Positions 17,730 through 25,922 of a stretch of 64,000 bases of DNA are shown here, one piece after another. The DNA is from an uncultured bacterium (GTDB lineage Bacteria; Actinomycetota; Coriobacteriia; Coriobacteriales; Eggerthellaceae): assembly GCA_937890835.1 (NCBI GenBank), contig CALADF010000017.1:34491-98490 (forward strand), given 5' to 3'. Positions within the stretch are counted from its first letter, which is position 1. Each line of letters begins with the position of its first letter. The notes under the pieces were generated by a model. That model was not told the DNA's origin, made no database searches, and worked only from the letters and a program-made list of their open reading frames with translations. The translations under genes and the position numbers were made by a program.

Positions 17730-18511
17730 CTCGCACCTCCCAGATGGTTGATGAGGCTCGCCTGGTAGGCCGCCCCGAACCCGTTGTCTATGTTGACCAC
17801 CGAAACCCCGCTCGCGCACGAATTGAGCATCGCGAGCAACGCCGCGACGCCTCCGAACGAGGCCCCGTAGCCCACCGATGTGGGCACGGCGATGACGGGA
17901 CACGACACCATGCCGCCGATGACGCTCGCAAGCGCGCCCTCCATACCCGCGACGGCCACGACGACGCGGGCGCGGCTGAGCGTCTCGGAGCACGCGAGCA
18001 ACCGGTGAATGCCCGCAACGCCGACGTCGTTGAGCTGTTTCACCTCGTTACCGAGGAAGCGAGCCGTGAGCACGGCCTCATCGGCAACCGGAAGATCGCT
18101 CGTGCCCGCCGATGCCACCACGACCAAACCATCGCCGTCGGGTTCGGGGAAACCGCCGATGGCGCCCAAACGCGCGGCGCGGAAATACTCGAGCGACGGA
18201 AGATTCGCGGGCATGAGGCCCTCGACCGCCGCCGCCTTCTCCTCGTCAAGTCGCGTGATGAGAACCCTCGCCTGCCCGGACCCCACAAGAGCGTCGGCGA
18301 TGGCGACGATCTGCTCGGGAGTTTTGCCCGCTCCGTAGACGACCTCGCCTACGCTCTGCCTCCGCGCACGCATTGTATCCGCGCGGGCGAACCCGAGATC
18401 GACGAACCCGCGAGCCTCCCCCATCGCCTCGGTCAAAACCGCGACCGCGTCCTCCGGGCGCATGCGCCCGGATTCAAGGTCGGCCACCACGCATTCGATA
18501 TCTATCGCCAC
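17726..18511 (-). CDS. larB: Nickel-pincer cofactor biosynthesis protein LarB
   Basis: 261-aa LarB, a PurE-like carboxylase/hydrolase that carboxylates nicotinate adenine dinucleotide in the first step of pincer-cofactor synthesis. VGEVVYGAGKTPEQI, VVASAGTSDLPVADEA, NDVGVAGIHRLL, VVAVAGMEGALASVIGG and the C-terminal SVVNIDNGFGAAY are typical. The start is GTG 18511 with GAGGAG nine bases upstream; a longer in-frame reading looks like non-coding GC-rich sequence. It is in an operon with larC; larE is 14 kb away and no larA is in the window. Confidence 0.9.
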   Translation of the reverse strand: MAIDIECVVADLESGRMRPEDAVAVLTEAMGEARGFVDLGFARADTMRARRQSVGEVVYGAGKTPEQIVAIADALVGSGQARVLITRLDEEKAAAVEGLMPANLPSLEYFRAARLGAIGGFPEPDGDGLVVVASAGTSDLPVADEAVLTARFLGNEVKQLNDVGVAGIHRLLACSETLSRARVVVAVAGMEGALASVIGGMVSCPVIAVPTSVGYGASFGGVAALLAMLNSCASGVSVVNIDNGFGAAYQASLINHLGGAR

Positions 18512-18762
18512 CTGATCACGCTCCTCGGAAATACCGCCGAGGAAACGCGCACCGCAGTCGCGCGCCCGTTCTCGACGCTCGTCGTTTCGCGCGATTTTAC
18601 CACCGGCGGCAACGTCCGCGAGACGACAGGATCGCGACGGACGGCGACAGCGCGCAAAGCGATCGGGCAACTCGTCATCTTCCGCTGGCCAAGTCGGCAA
18701 ACGCGTAATCGCCAACACCTCGATGCCTTGCCGCCGCAAGCGGGCATTCGCCTCGCAAGCCT

Positions 18763-19680
18763 CTACAGAAGCGACATCTGCTGGGGCTCGAAGTCGTACG
18801 AGTGAAGAACCGCGCCCTCGACCAGCTCGACCTCCCAAGAGTCCCAATCCTTAAGGGACACGACGAACAACGCGCCGCCCTGCTCGAACACAATCGAGGA
18901 ACCCACCATGCCAACGCAATGCCCACCGCACACATCATCCGAGCCCTCGACGCGCTGAAGCTCGTCGAACGCAGGCGAAGGACCGCCGAAGTAGTATGAA
19001 GACAGATCGAGAGGAACTTCGGCGGAGAAGCCGGCGCGGGTCACGCGATCCTCGCGCGCCAGATCGGAAGCGACCCGACCGAGAACCTCCGATGCCTCGG
19101 AAAAACTGTAGCGACGCTCGCAGAGAAGCTCCTCCTTCTTGGCGGCGCGCATCGTCTCCAGGATGCCGGGTTGACCGACGAGGGCGGCTTCAAGATCGCG
19201 AGCCGCATAGGCGTCGTCGAAACGCCCGACGATGCAAGCGGCACGCGCCCCCTGCTCGAGCAAACGACCCAATCCGCGATGCGCGCCGCAGATGCCGGCT
19301 TTCACATGGGACGGCGCGAAGTACGCCAGGTACACGATGTGCGGCATTTCATTGTAGGCTCGCTGCTGCGGCGAGACGAAATCGGCGTTGTAAAACGACG
19401 GGTTGAAGCCCGTCGCCTTCTGGCACGCGGGGCATGCGGTCTCGCGCGAGTCCAAGGGAAGCTCCACGTCAAGCGGGCAGGGCGTCTTCTCGTGCGCCTC
19501 GAGATCGTGACGCCCGATGCAGCGGCGCGTCGATCCACGCTTCAGCGAGAAGGTCTTGCCGCGCACGTCGAAACGAACCTGCCTTCCGAGCGCTCGGTCG
19601 TTCAGCAGGAGAAACGGCCCCTGCTCATCGCATCCATGCCCCGCCATAACGGCGAAGGCTCCCTGTTCGTTCGTAGTCAT
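18763..19680 (-). CDS. DUF2797 family protein with a GIY-YIG-like segment
   Basis: 305-aa cytoplasmic protein of unknown function. Four cysteines (54, 68, 83, 86) form a probable zinc site. It is followed by PHIVYLAYF (113-121), VKAGICG (126-132) and RLLEQGARAA (139-148). This order resembles the GIY-YIG/T5orf172 nuclease pattern of a strand ending in VYL, a KxGI strand and an Arg helix, but the catalytic set is not complete by eye. DUF2797 proteins are widespread in Actinobacteria without assigned function. ATG 19680 has GAGGATG upstream. It is 251 nt upstream of larB, probably a separate transcript. Confidence 0.75.
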   Translation of the reverse strand: MTTNEQGAFAVMAGHGCDEQGPFLLLNDRALGRQVRFDVRGKTFSLKRGSTRRCIGRHDLEAHEKTPCPLDVELPLDSRETACPACQKATGFNPSFYNADFVSPQQRAYNEMPHIVYLAYFAPSHVKAGICGAHRGLGRLLEQGARAACIVGRFDDAYAARDLEAALVGQPGILETMRAAKKEELLCERRYSFSEASEVLGRVASDLAREDRVTRAGFSAEVPLDLSSYYFGGPSPAFDELQRVEGSDDVCGGHCVGMVGSSIVFEQGGALFVVSLKDWDSWEVELVEGAVLHSYDFEPQQMSLL

Positions 19681-20403
19681 AAGCTCACATCCTCGTCGGT
19701 GAAAATGCCCCGAGGCCCGCCAGGGCGCCTCGGGACATCGCTTGTTTTCTTCGTAAATGATATTCAGCCGGTGGCAAATGCGAGGATGAACCCGGGCGTC
19801 AGCGGAAAACGAACATAAGGGGAGGCGACTCTCCCGAGCAAGCGATGCGCAAAGCTTGAGAACGCGACGAAGGCTGCAGCTGGTCTCGCCCCCAGCCAAG
19901 GACTGCGCATCTCGTCAACGCGCCCTATGCAACTGCCCTCGCAAAGTCGTCAAATGTCGCTGAGCCCACTATTCCGAACCGCCCAATCCTTTCGACAAGG
20001 ACGCGCCTGGCAAGGAAAAACTTCTCAAATGCGATAAACAGCAACATACCCATCGAAAGAATCAACCGCAGGGTCAACCACGGCACCATCATCTCTATTT
20101 ACGACATTTGCGACATCGCTGGTCTCTGTATTTACGATATCCACGACACCTTCTTCACCCCTCGCACGACCAACGCCGCGAGCGATCAGCACGAGAAGCC
20201 TCAACACAAGCTATCGAGGCGCCAGAGAGATCTCCGGCAACGGCGTCGCTTTCCGCCAAAAGATTCGGTCTGGTCTACTGCAGGCTGTACGGTACGCCCC
20301 AAAAGTCCCGGGCCAAAGCGCTTGCATTGCTCAAACCACCTGACTTTAGCCTGCGAGGAGCTTGCTCCGCACCGAGAACGGCGGCTCTCTGTCAGCGGCA
20401 TCT

Positions 20404-20445
20404 ATTGAGTAATTTTACTCAGTATATTGAGCAAAATTACTCAAT
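20404..20445. repeat. AT-rich 42-bp nested palindrome (two tandem dyads)
   Basis: Two 18-nt arms (20404-20421 and 20428-20445) are inverted copies with one mismatch, around a 6-nt centre. Each arm is itself a dyad TGAGTAA-N2-TTACTCA (the second with one mismatch). Dyad centres are 22 bp apart, about two helical turns, as expected for cooperative operators. It is strikingly AT-rich for this genome. No bona fide gene abuts it on either strand. Confidence 0.7.
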
Positions 20446-20509
20446 AGGAAGCACAGGGACGATGAGATGCCAAAGACATCGAAGAAGCAAGGGCATCGGA
20501 TGCAACAAA

Positions 20510-20543
20510 GGCCTTCGACGATGTCGCTGCACCGTCGAAGGCC
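20510..20543 (-). terminator. Rho-independent terminator of the LPXTG protease/nucleotidase gene
   Basis: Perfect 11-bp stem GGCCTTCGACG (20510-20520 with 20533-20543), 65 nt after the stop at 20608. On the minus strand it is followed by TTTGTTG. Confidence 0.65.
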
Positions 20544-20607
20544 CGAAGCGCCGAATGCGGCGTCCGGTCGACATAGACCGACATGGCGCCGGCGCGACGC
20601 AAACTCG

Positions 20608-23600
20608 TTAGCCCGCGTCGCGCCACCGTTCGCGGCGAGCGCGGCGCGTGGCAGCAGCAGCAACAAGAGCGGATGCCAACGCGCACGCGAGCAGCACCGC
20701 CGCTGCGGGCTCTGCCGCATCGCCCGTAGCGGGCAGGGCGAGCGGCCCTGAAGCGGAGCCTGCGCTCGCATCCGCCGAGCCGCCTGCCGTATCGCCACCG
20801 GCGTCACCCGAAGCTCCGTCGGACACGTACGTCACCGAGCCCGAAAGATTCGTCATGGTCTGCTCCCAACCGTCCTGCGCGATAAGCGCGCGCAGTGCCT
20901 GCTCGCACGTGCCGTACTCATGCATAAGCTCCGCCTCGGCAAGCGCCGGATACACATCGGTTGCGACGGGCAAATAGCTGCTCGTAGCGACCTTGTACAC
21001 GCGCGAAGCGTCAAGCGGTTCGCCGTCCACCAAAATGCTGCGCACGCGTTCGCCTTCAGGCTTGCCCCAATCGACCTCCATGACGGCACCGCCCACGGCT
21101 AGAACCGAGCCCGACTTCTGCGGCCAACTGTACTGCATGGGATCTTCGCCTGCCTGAGCAGCGGCCATCTGCTTCGCCAGCATCTCACGGCACTCCGCCG
21201 AAAGCGAAAGCGACCGTTCGATGATGTCGCGCACCTGAGCCCCCGTAAGCTCGTAGGTCGCCAACGTGTTGCCGTAAGGCGATACGGCCAAAACATCGCC
21301 TGCGGTCACCTCGCCTGCGGGAATGCCGCCGCGGATGCCGCCTGCGTTCTCAAACGCCAGATCGGCGCCCGTCTGCGCAAGATAGGCGCCCGTCACCACA
21401 TGCCCTATCGGCGTGTCCTCGGTGCGCACGAGCTCCCAACCGCCCGGCGCCGACGCGCTCGAGCTCGCGTATTCGTAAGCACGCGAGCTCATCCCGATCA
21501 CCTGATCGAGCGTCACCGCGTTCTCCTCAAGCAGCGCAGCAGTAAGCTCGTCTATCTTATCGTTCGCCCGTGCGACATCGGCCGTGCTCACCTGACGCGT
21601 CCTGTGCCCCACGACCTCGAAATCGCCTTCCGCGTTTCTCTCGACCTCGATCGACAGCAATCCGATCGAACCGAAATAGGCAACCGAAGGACTCGAAGCC
21701 GCCTCGACCACCGCCACCTTACGACCATCCGCCGCAGTTACGGCTTCGTCGATGGAGACGCGCTCGTGCCCTGCGACGACCGCATCGACGCCGCACAGCT
21801 CGACGGCGAAGGCGAGGGGGTCCTGATTGTGCGTCAACGCGATGACCACCTCGGCGCCTGCGACCCGCAGCTGCTCAGTCGTCTCGTTGGCCACGTCAAC
21901 CGCATTCGAGAACTCAACCCGGGACACGTTCCCAGGCGCCGTCGAACCATAGAGCCCATCGTCGATAACCCCGAAAACGCCCACCATCGCGCTTCGCCCC
22001 GTCAAGCCGCCCGAAGCGCCCTCGAGCGGAACCTCGAACAGGCGATACGGCTCCTCGAACAAGGCGTCTCCCGCTTCCTTATCGCTCACGTTGGCGGCCA
22101 GCACCGAGAACGACGCGTCGGCGTCGATCTCCGCCAAACGTTCGGATCCGTAGCTCCAATCGTGGTTGCCGGGCGTGGTGGCGTCGTAGCCCGCCGCATC
22201 CATGAGCGCTGCTATGGCGGCGCTTTGGTTCACCGTCGCGTAAGAATCGCCGTGGAACGTATCGCCGGCATCCAAAACCAACCCCGCGCGCTCGTCTTCG
22301 GCAACCGCCGCCACAGCAGAGAACGCGTTGACCGCCGCGCCGGCGCCATCTTCAACCGCGTAATGCCCGTGAATATCGTTCGTGTGCACGATGTCGAACG
22401 TTCCAGAATCGGGGGACGTCGCCGATCCGAACACCTTGATGTCGACGTTTCCGAACGTGGTGGTGCCGCCGGAGGTCATGTTAGGGTCGTCGTTGAAAGT
22501 CGAGGCGTCGAACCAACCGCCCGACTCGCCGATATAGCTCTCGCCCTCGTTTATCACCGTGTCGATATAGCTCGGATAGCCGATTTCTTGAGCGAAATCG
22601 CGGGAAAGGCCGCGCTCGACGGGGATACCCCAAACGGAAATCTCATCGCCCGTCTCCGTATCCGTCATAACCGTCGACAAGGTCTGGACGACGGAGTAAC
22701 GCTGACCCGCCTTCATGGAAACGGGTTCGTCAAGGTCGAGGGCGTAGTTGCCCACATTCGGAAGCAAATAGGATTGTTCTAACGCACGCGCCCCCTCATC
22801 GGGATAAGCCGCACCATCCTCAAGCAGGTAGATCTCCACATCGACGTTCATTCCCGAAACGCTCGCATATGGCGAGACGCTCTCGATGCTCATGTCGCGA
22901 TCGGCGGTGAACACGTTCGCGACCGACATCTCGCTTGTGCTGAGAATGGGATTGGCGAACACTTCGCCCGATCCTACGAGATCATACTGCTGCACGGCCC
23001 GATCGGACGCAGCATCGGCGTCAGCTGTCAGCACGTTAAACGAGAACGGGCTTTTATCGTAGTACGAGAGATAGAAATACCCGGTGCCGCCGACGCCCCA
23101 GCCGGATGTCCCGCCGACGCCCCCGTCCTTGCAACCCCAACTGTTCTTGACGATCCACGCGCCGTCGCCCGCAGGCGTCGTGGGGAAATTGTCCTTGGAA
23201 TATTCGTCATCCCAGCCCACGACGGCGACCGAATGATTCGACAGCGCTGGTTCGTCCATGTACTGGCACCAGTTCACCATGCTGAAGCTCTCAGTGCTCA
23301 TGGTCTCATCGTCAGGCGTCGAGACGTCGGCGCAATAATTCGCCACGATGGCGCCGCCGTCCATGATCGCCTGCTTCGCCCTGCTCGTGGCTCCCTCGTC
23401 GTAATCGCCCAAGGCAAGCTCGCCGGTAGAGGCCAAGTAGCTGTTGTATGGCCCCGGGATCACCTCGGCGCGCTCCACGTTGCCCGCTCGGTTCGACGAA
23501 TCACGCATCACCGATTCGTCAAGCGACCAAGTTCCCTCACGCGAATACATCGAAGCTTGAATCCCATCGAGCAGGGGATCCTCCCACGTCTCGTATACGC

Positions 23601-24066
23601 CCTCGTCATTTTGATACAGCGCCGCCGATTCCCTTGCCAAACCGTTCATCGACAGAATGAAGTTCGCGGCTTCCGCGACGTTGCCGCCTGCGCCGAAGAC
23701 GTCGGCATCCACGGAGAACGTGCCTTCGCCGACTTGAGACGACGCGCCGAACAGCCCCAGCGTCTGCCCGCTTACGGGAACGCGATGGAAATACGACAGG
23801 AAGCGCTCGGACAGATCGACTTCGTCCGCCGCGACGCCCTGCATCAGCATACTGCTCTCGAGAGCGGCGACCGTCGCAAACGCCCAGCACGTACTCCATG
23901 GGTTCTGGCTTTTGACGAGCGTGACGTAGCTCTTTCCGTCGACGTCCCTCAAATCATATTCGTCGGGCAGCGAGGCGTTATATACCGTCGAGTCATCGCG
24001 GGGAGTCGTGTAAAGCGCGCCGGCGCCACCGACGAATCCCGCGGGAACAACCGCGTTAAGCTGCAT
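20608..24066 (-). CDS. Papain-like protease / 5'-nucleotidase / LPXTG surface protein (mature part)
   Basis: 1152 codons from the first intact ATG. Residues ~30-345 are a C1 papain-like cysteine protease with Cys60 in STCWAFATVAALE, His278 in SNHSVAVVGWDD and Asn308 in WIVKNSWG. Residues ~365-550 are a beta-rich lectin-like domain often paired with this protease. From ~556 there is a metallophosphoesterase/5'-nucleotidase with HTNDIHGH, LDAGDTFHGD, TPGNHDWSYG and AVVAGHER, then the 5'-nucleotidase C-terminal domain (ENAGGIRGGIPAGEVTAGD). The tail has LPATG at 1111, a hydrophobic helix and an Arg-rich end, a sortase signal. Export is needed, but this reading lacks a signal peptide, which lies upstream behind a frameshift and a TGA. 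It is monocistronic. Confidence 0.85.
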   Translation of the reverse strand: MQLNAVVPAGFVGGAGALYTTPRDDSTVYNASLPDEYDLRDVDGKSYVTLVKSQNPWSTCWAFATVAALESSMLMQGVAADEVDLSERFLSYFHRVPVSGQTLGLFGASSQVGEGTFSVDADVFGAGGNVAEAANFILSMNGLARESAALYQNDEGVYETWEDPLLDGIQASMYSREGTWSLDESVMRDSSNRAGNVERAEVIPGPYNSYLASTGELALGDYDEGATSRAKQAIMDGGAIVANYCADVSTPDDETMSTESFSMVNWCQYMDEPALSNHSVAVVGWDDEYSKDNFPTTPAGDGAWIVKNSWGCKDGGVGGTSGWGVGGTGYFYLSYYDKSPFSFNVLTADADAASDRAVQQYDLVGSGEVFANPILSTSEMSVANVFTADRDMSIESVSPYASVSGMNVDVEIYLLEDGAAYPDEGARALEQSYLLPNVGNYALDLDEPVSMKAGQRYSVVQTLSTVMTDTETGDEISVWGIPVERGLSRDFAQEIGYPSYIDTVINEGESYIGESGGWFDASTFNDDPNMTSGGTTTFGNVDIKVFGSATSPDSGTFDIVHTNDIHGHYAVEDGAGAAVNAFSAVAAVAEDERAGLVLDAGDTFHGDSYATVNQSAAIAALMDAAGYDATTPGNHDWSYGSERLAEIDADASFSVLAANVSDKEAGDALFEEPYRLFEVPLEGASGGLTGRSAMVGVFGVIDDGLYGSTAPGNVSRVEFSNAVDVANETTEQLRVAGAEVVIALTHNQDPLAFAVELCGVDAVVAGHERVSIDEAVTAADGRKVAVVEAASSPSVAYFGSIGLLSIEVERNAEGDFEVVGHRTRQVSTADVARANDKIDELTAALLEENAVTLDQVIGMSSRAYEYASSSASAPGGWELVRTEDTPIGHVVTGAYLAQTGADLAFENAGGIRGGIPAGEVTAGDVLAVSPYGNTLATYELTGAQVRDIIERSLSLSAECREMLAKQMAAAQAGEDPMQYSWPQKSGSVLAVGGAVMEVDWGKPEGERVRSILVDGEPLDASRVYKVATSSYLPVATDVYPALAEAELMHEYGTCEQALRALIAQDGWEQTMTNLSGSVTYVSDGASGDAGGDTAGGSADASAGSASGPLALPATGDAAEPAAAVLLACALASALVAAAATRRARRERWRDAG

Positions 24067-24259
24067 GCCGTCGGGTAAGTGCAGCGAGTCGTAAAAGCGC
24101 GCAACCGCCTCGGCATCGTTTACGCCGGTCTCGGCATTTGCGCTTCACTCGGTGGCCAGCGCGCTTGCAGGCACGAGCGAAATCGCAAGAAGGCACGTCA
24201 GAACAACCGTGAGACCTTGCAAAAACCCTGGTACGGCAACTGGAAGCATTGGTTCTCAT
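24067..24259 (-). pseudogene. Disrupted signal-peptide region of the LPXTG protein
   Basis: A strong GAGGAGG sits 7 nt before ATG 24259, which reads MRTNASSCRTRVF and then drifts out of frame. In the frame of the downstream protein, the sequence reads a textbook hydrophobic core and AxA cleavage site (LTCLLAISLVPASALA), then TGA at 24145-24147, then continues in frame to the mature protein. Deleting one T of the run in GGGTTTTTGC would join the good start to the hydrophobic core, but the TGA would remain. So two lesions, or sequence errors, separate start and mature protein. Confidence 0.7.
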
Positions 24260-24399
24260 CGACGGGCCTCCTCTTGGTTCCGCGAAACATCATGAAGCGG
24301 CAATAATCTCATAGAATCATTCGGGGAGGACGCCGACACGCGTTAAACGGAATGCGGAACCGATTCTCAGGAATGAAACGCAATCCCCTGCACGGCAAC

Positions 24400-24442
24400 A
24401 AAAAAACGCCCGCCGCCGGGCCGAAGCCATGACGACGGGCGT
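24400..24442 (-). terminator. Rho-independent terminator of the second gatCAB operon
   Basis: Stem ACGCCCGTCG/CGGCGGGCGT-type (24406-24415 with 24433-24442, 9 of 10 pairs) followed on the minus strand by seven Ts, ~45 nt after the gatB paralog stop. Confidence 0.85.
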
Positions 24443-24485
24443 CCTTCACGCCAAAGCGGCGCAAATCCGTAAATGCCGGTTCGCG

Positions 24486-25922
24486 CTAACCCTCCATCAG
24501 GCACTTGATCAGCATCTCGCGCAGCTGCTTAGGTTCGCAGTTGCCCTTCAGCTGCTTCATGCACTTGCCGAACAGCGGGTTGATGGCCTTCTCGTTACCA
24601 CCTCGGTAATCGTCGGCGTCCTTCTCGTTCTCCGCCACGATGGCGCGAATGACGTCCATGACCGCGTCGGTGTCGCCGGAGATGACCATATCGTGCGCCT
24701 CGGCGTACGCCCGCGGGTCGACGTCGTCGCCCTCGAACATGGCCTCAAGAATGAGCTTGGCGTTCGCGCTGCTGACCACGCCGTCGCCCACCAGCTTCAC
24801 CAACTCGCCCAAACGAGTGCCGGAAAGCGAGAGGTCGTCCATGGTCTGCCCGTTTTTCTTCAAGATGGCCAGGCAGTTGGTGCCGATCCAGTTCGCGCAC
24901 TCCTTGGCAAGCCCGCTCACGCGATACGCCTCGTCGAAGCAGTCGCACAGAACGCGGCTTCCCACCAGAAGTTCGGCGTCGCGCTCGGCCAGGCCCTCAT
25001 CGATAAGCTGCTGCTTCTTCACCTCGGGGAACGGCGGCAGCGACGCGTCGATGCGGTCGTACCACTCGTCGTCGATGACGATGGGCATCACGTTGGGGTC
25101 GGGGAAATAACGGTAGTCGCCCGCGGTTTCCTTGTTGCGCATGGCGAAGCTCATGCCCCGTTCGTCGTCCCAGCGGCGCGTCTCCTGCACCAGCTCCTCG
25201 GTGCCGTTCTCGATGGCGTCGATATGGCGGTCCTGCTCGAAGGCGATGGCGCGGCGGATGGCGGAAATGGAGTTCATGTTCTTCATCTCGGTGCGCACGC
25301 CGAGCTCGGCGCTTCCCTCGGGGCGCACGGACAAGTTGACGTCGCAGCGCATGGTGCCCAGCTCCATGCGGCACTCGGACACCTTCGCGAAACGCAGAAG
25401 CGAGCGCAGGCGTTCCAGATACGCCACCACCTCGTCGGCGCTCGACAAGTCGGGCTGGCTGACGATCTCGATCAGCGGAACGCTCGTGCGGTTGAAGTCG
25501 ACCAGCGTGATGTTGCTGAGCGTGTCGTGCACCAACTTGCCTGCGTCTTCCTCCATGTGAATCTGCTTGATGCGGATGTCCTTGGGACCGTCCTCGGTCT
25601 CGATGCGCACGGTGCCGTCAACGGCCACGGGCGAAAACCACTGCGTGGTCTGATACGAGCACGGAAGATCGGGGTAGTAATAGCTCTTCTTATCGAACGT
25701 GGTCACGCGGTTGATGTGGCAGTTGAGCATGCGACCTGCGGTGATGCCCAGATCGACCGCGCGCTTGTTCACGATGGGAAGCATGCCGGGCATGCCGCAG
25801 CACGCGGGGCACACATGGCTGTTCTGCTCGTCACCCGAGCGGTTCGCGCACGAGCAGAAGATCTTGGAGTCGGTGGCGAGCTCGACGTGAACCTCCAAGC
25901 CGATGACGGTTTCGTAACGCAT
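24486..25922 (-). CDS. gatB: GatB paralog (second aspartyl/glutamyl-tRNA amidotransferase subunit B)
   Basis: 478-aa GatB, the kinase/tRNA-binding subunit that activates misacylated Glu-tRNA-Gln or Asp-tRNA-Asn with ATP. The N-terminal ETVIGLEVHVEL, the zinc site (FCSC and CPACCGMPG), FDKKSYYYPDLP, HMEEDAGKLVHD, the DFNRTSVPLIEIVSQPD segment and GDYRYFPDPN are retained. A C-terminal YqeY/GatB tail is present. It differs from the canonical copy at 27703-29277 at many positions (for example CRMELGTMRCD versus CSMEEGSLRCD). The ATG overlaps the upstream gatA-like stop (TAATG). Kinase function looks possible, while its GatA partner is catalytically dead. Confidence 0.9.
   Translation of the reverse strand: MRYETVIGLEVHVELATDSKIFCSCANRSGDEQNSHVCPACCGMPGMLPIVNKRAVDLGITAGRMLNCHINRVTTFDKKSYYYPDLPCSYQTTQWFSPVAVDGTVRIETEDGPKDIRIKQIHMEEDAGKLVHDTLSNITLVDFNRTSVPLIEIVSQPDLSSADEVVAYLERLRSLLRFAKVSECRMELGTMRCDVNLSVRPEGSAELGVRTEMKNMNSISAIRRAIAFEQDRHIDAIENGTEELVQETRRWDDERGMSFAMRNKETAGDYRYFPDPNVMPIVIDDEWYDRIDASLPPFPEVKKQQLIDEGLAERDAELLVGSRVLCDCFDEAYRVSGLAKECANWIGTNCLAILKKNGQTMDDLSLSGTRLGELVKLVGDGVVSSANAKLILEAMFEGDDVDPRAYAEAHDMVISGDTDAVMDVIRAIVAENEKDADDYRGGNEKAINPLFGKCMKQLKGNCEPKQLREMLIKCLMEG

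Larger units (their letters stand above)
19681..20607. other. Gene-poor interval, possible relic region
   Basis: About 930 bp with no gene I can support. Short open stretches show no family resemblance. Its composition is less GC-rich than neighbours around 19.95-20.45 kb. It holds the AT-rich nested palindrome at 20404-20445 and a terminator hairpin at 20510-20543. A remnant of a lost accessory gene controlled by the palindrome is possible. Confidence 0.5.

Noticed and set aside
20025..20207. Short minus-strand open stretch ending in DGYVAVYRI
   Set aside because: 60 codons with no ribosome-binding site, a stop two codons upstream and no recognisable family. Kept only as part of the gene-poor interval.
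24145..24147. Selenocysteine recoding of the TGA in the LPXTG protein
   Set aside because: The TGA lies just behind the signal peptidase site, not in a redox motif, no SECIS-like hairpin is evident, and a frameshift upstream also breaks the reading.
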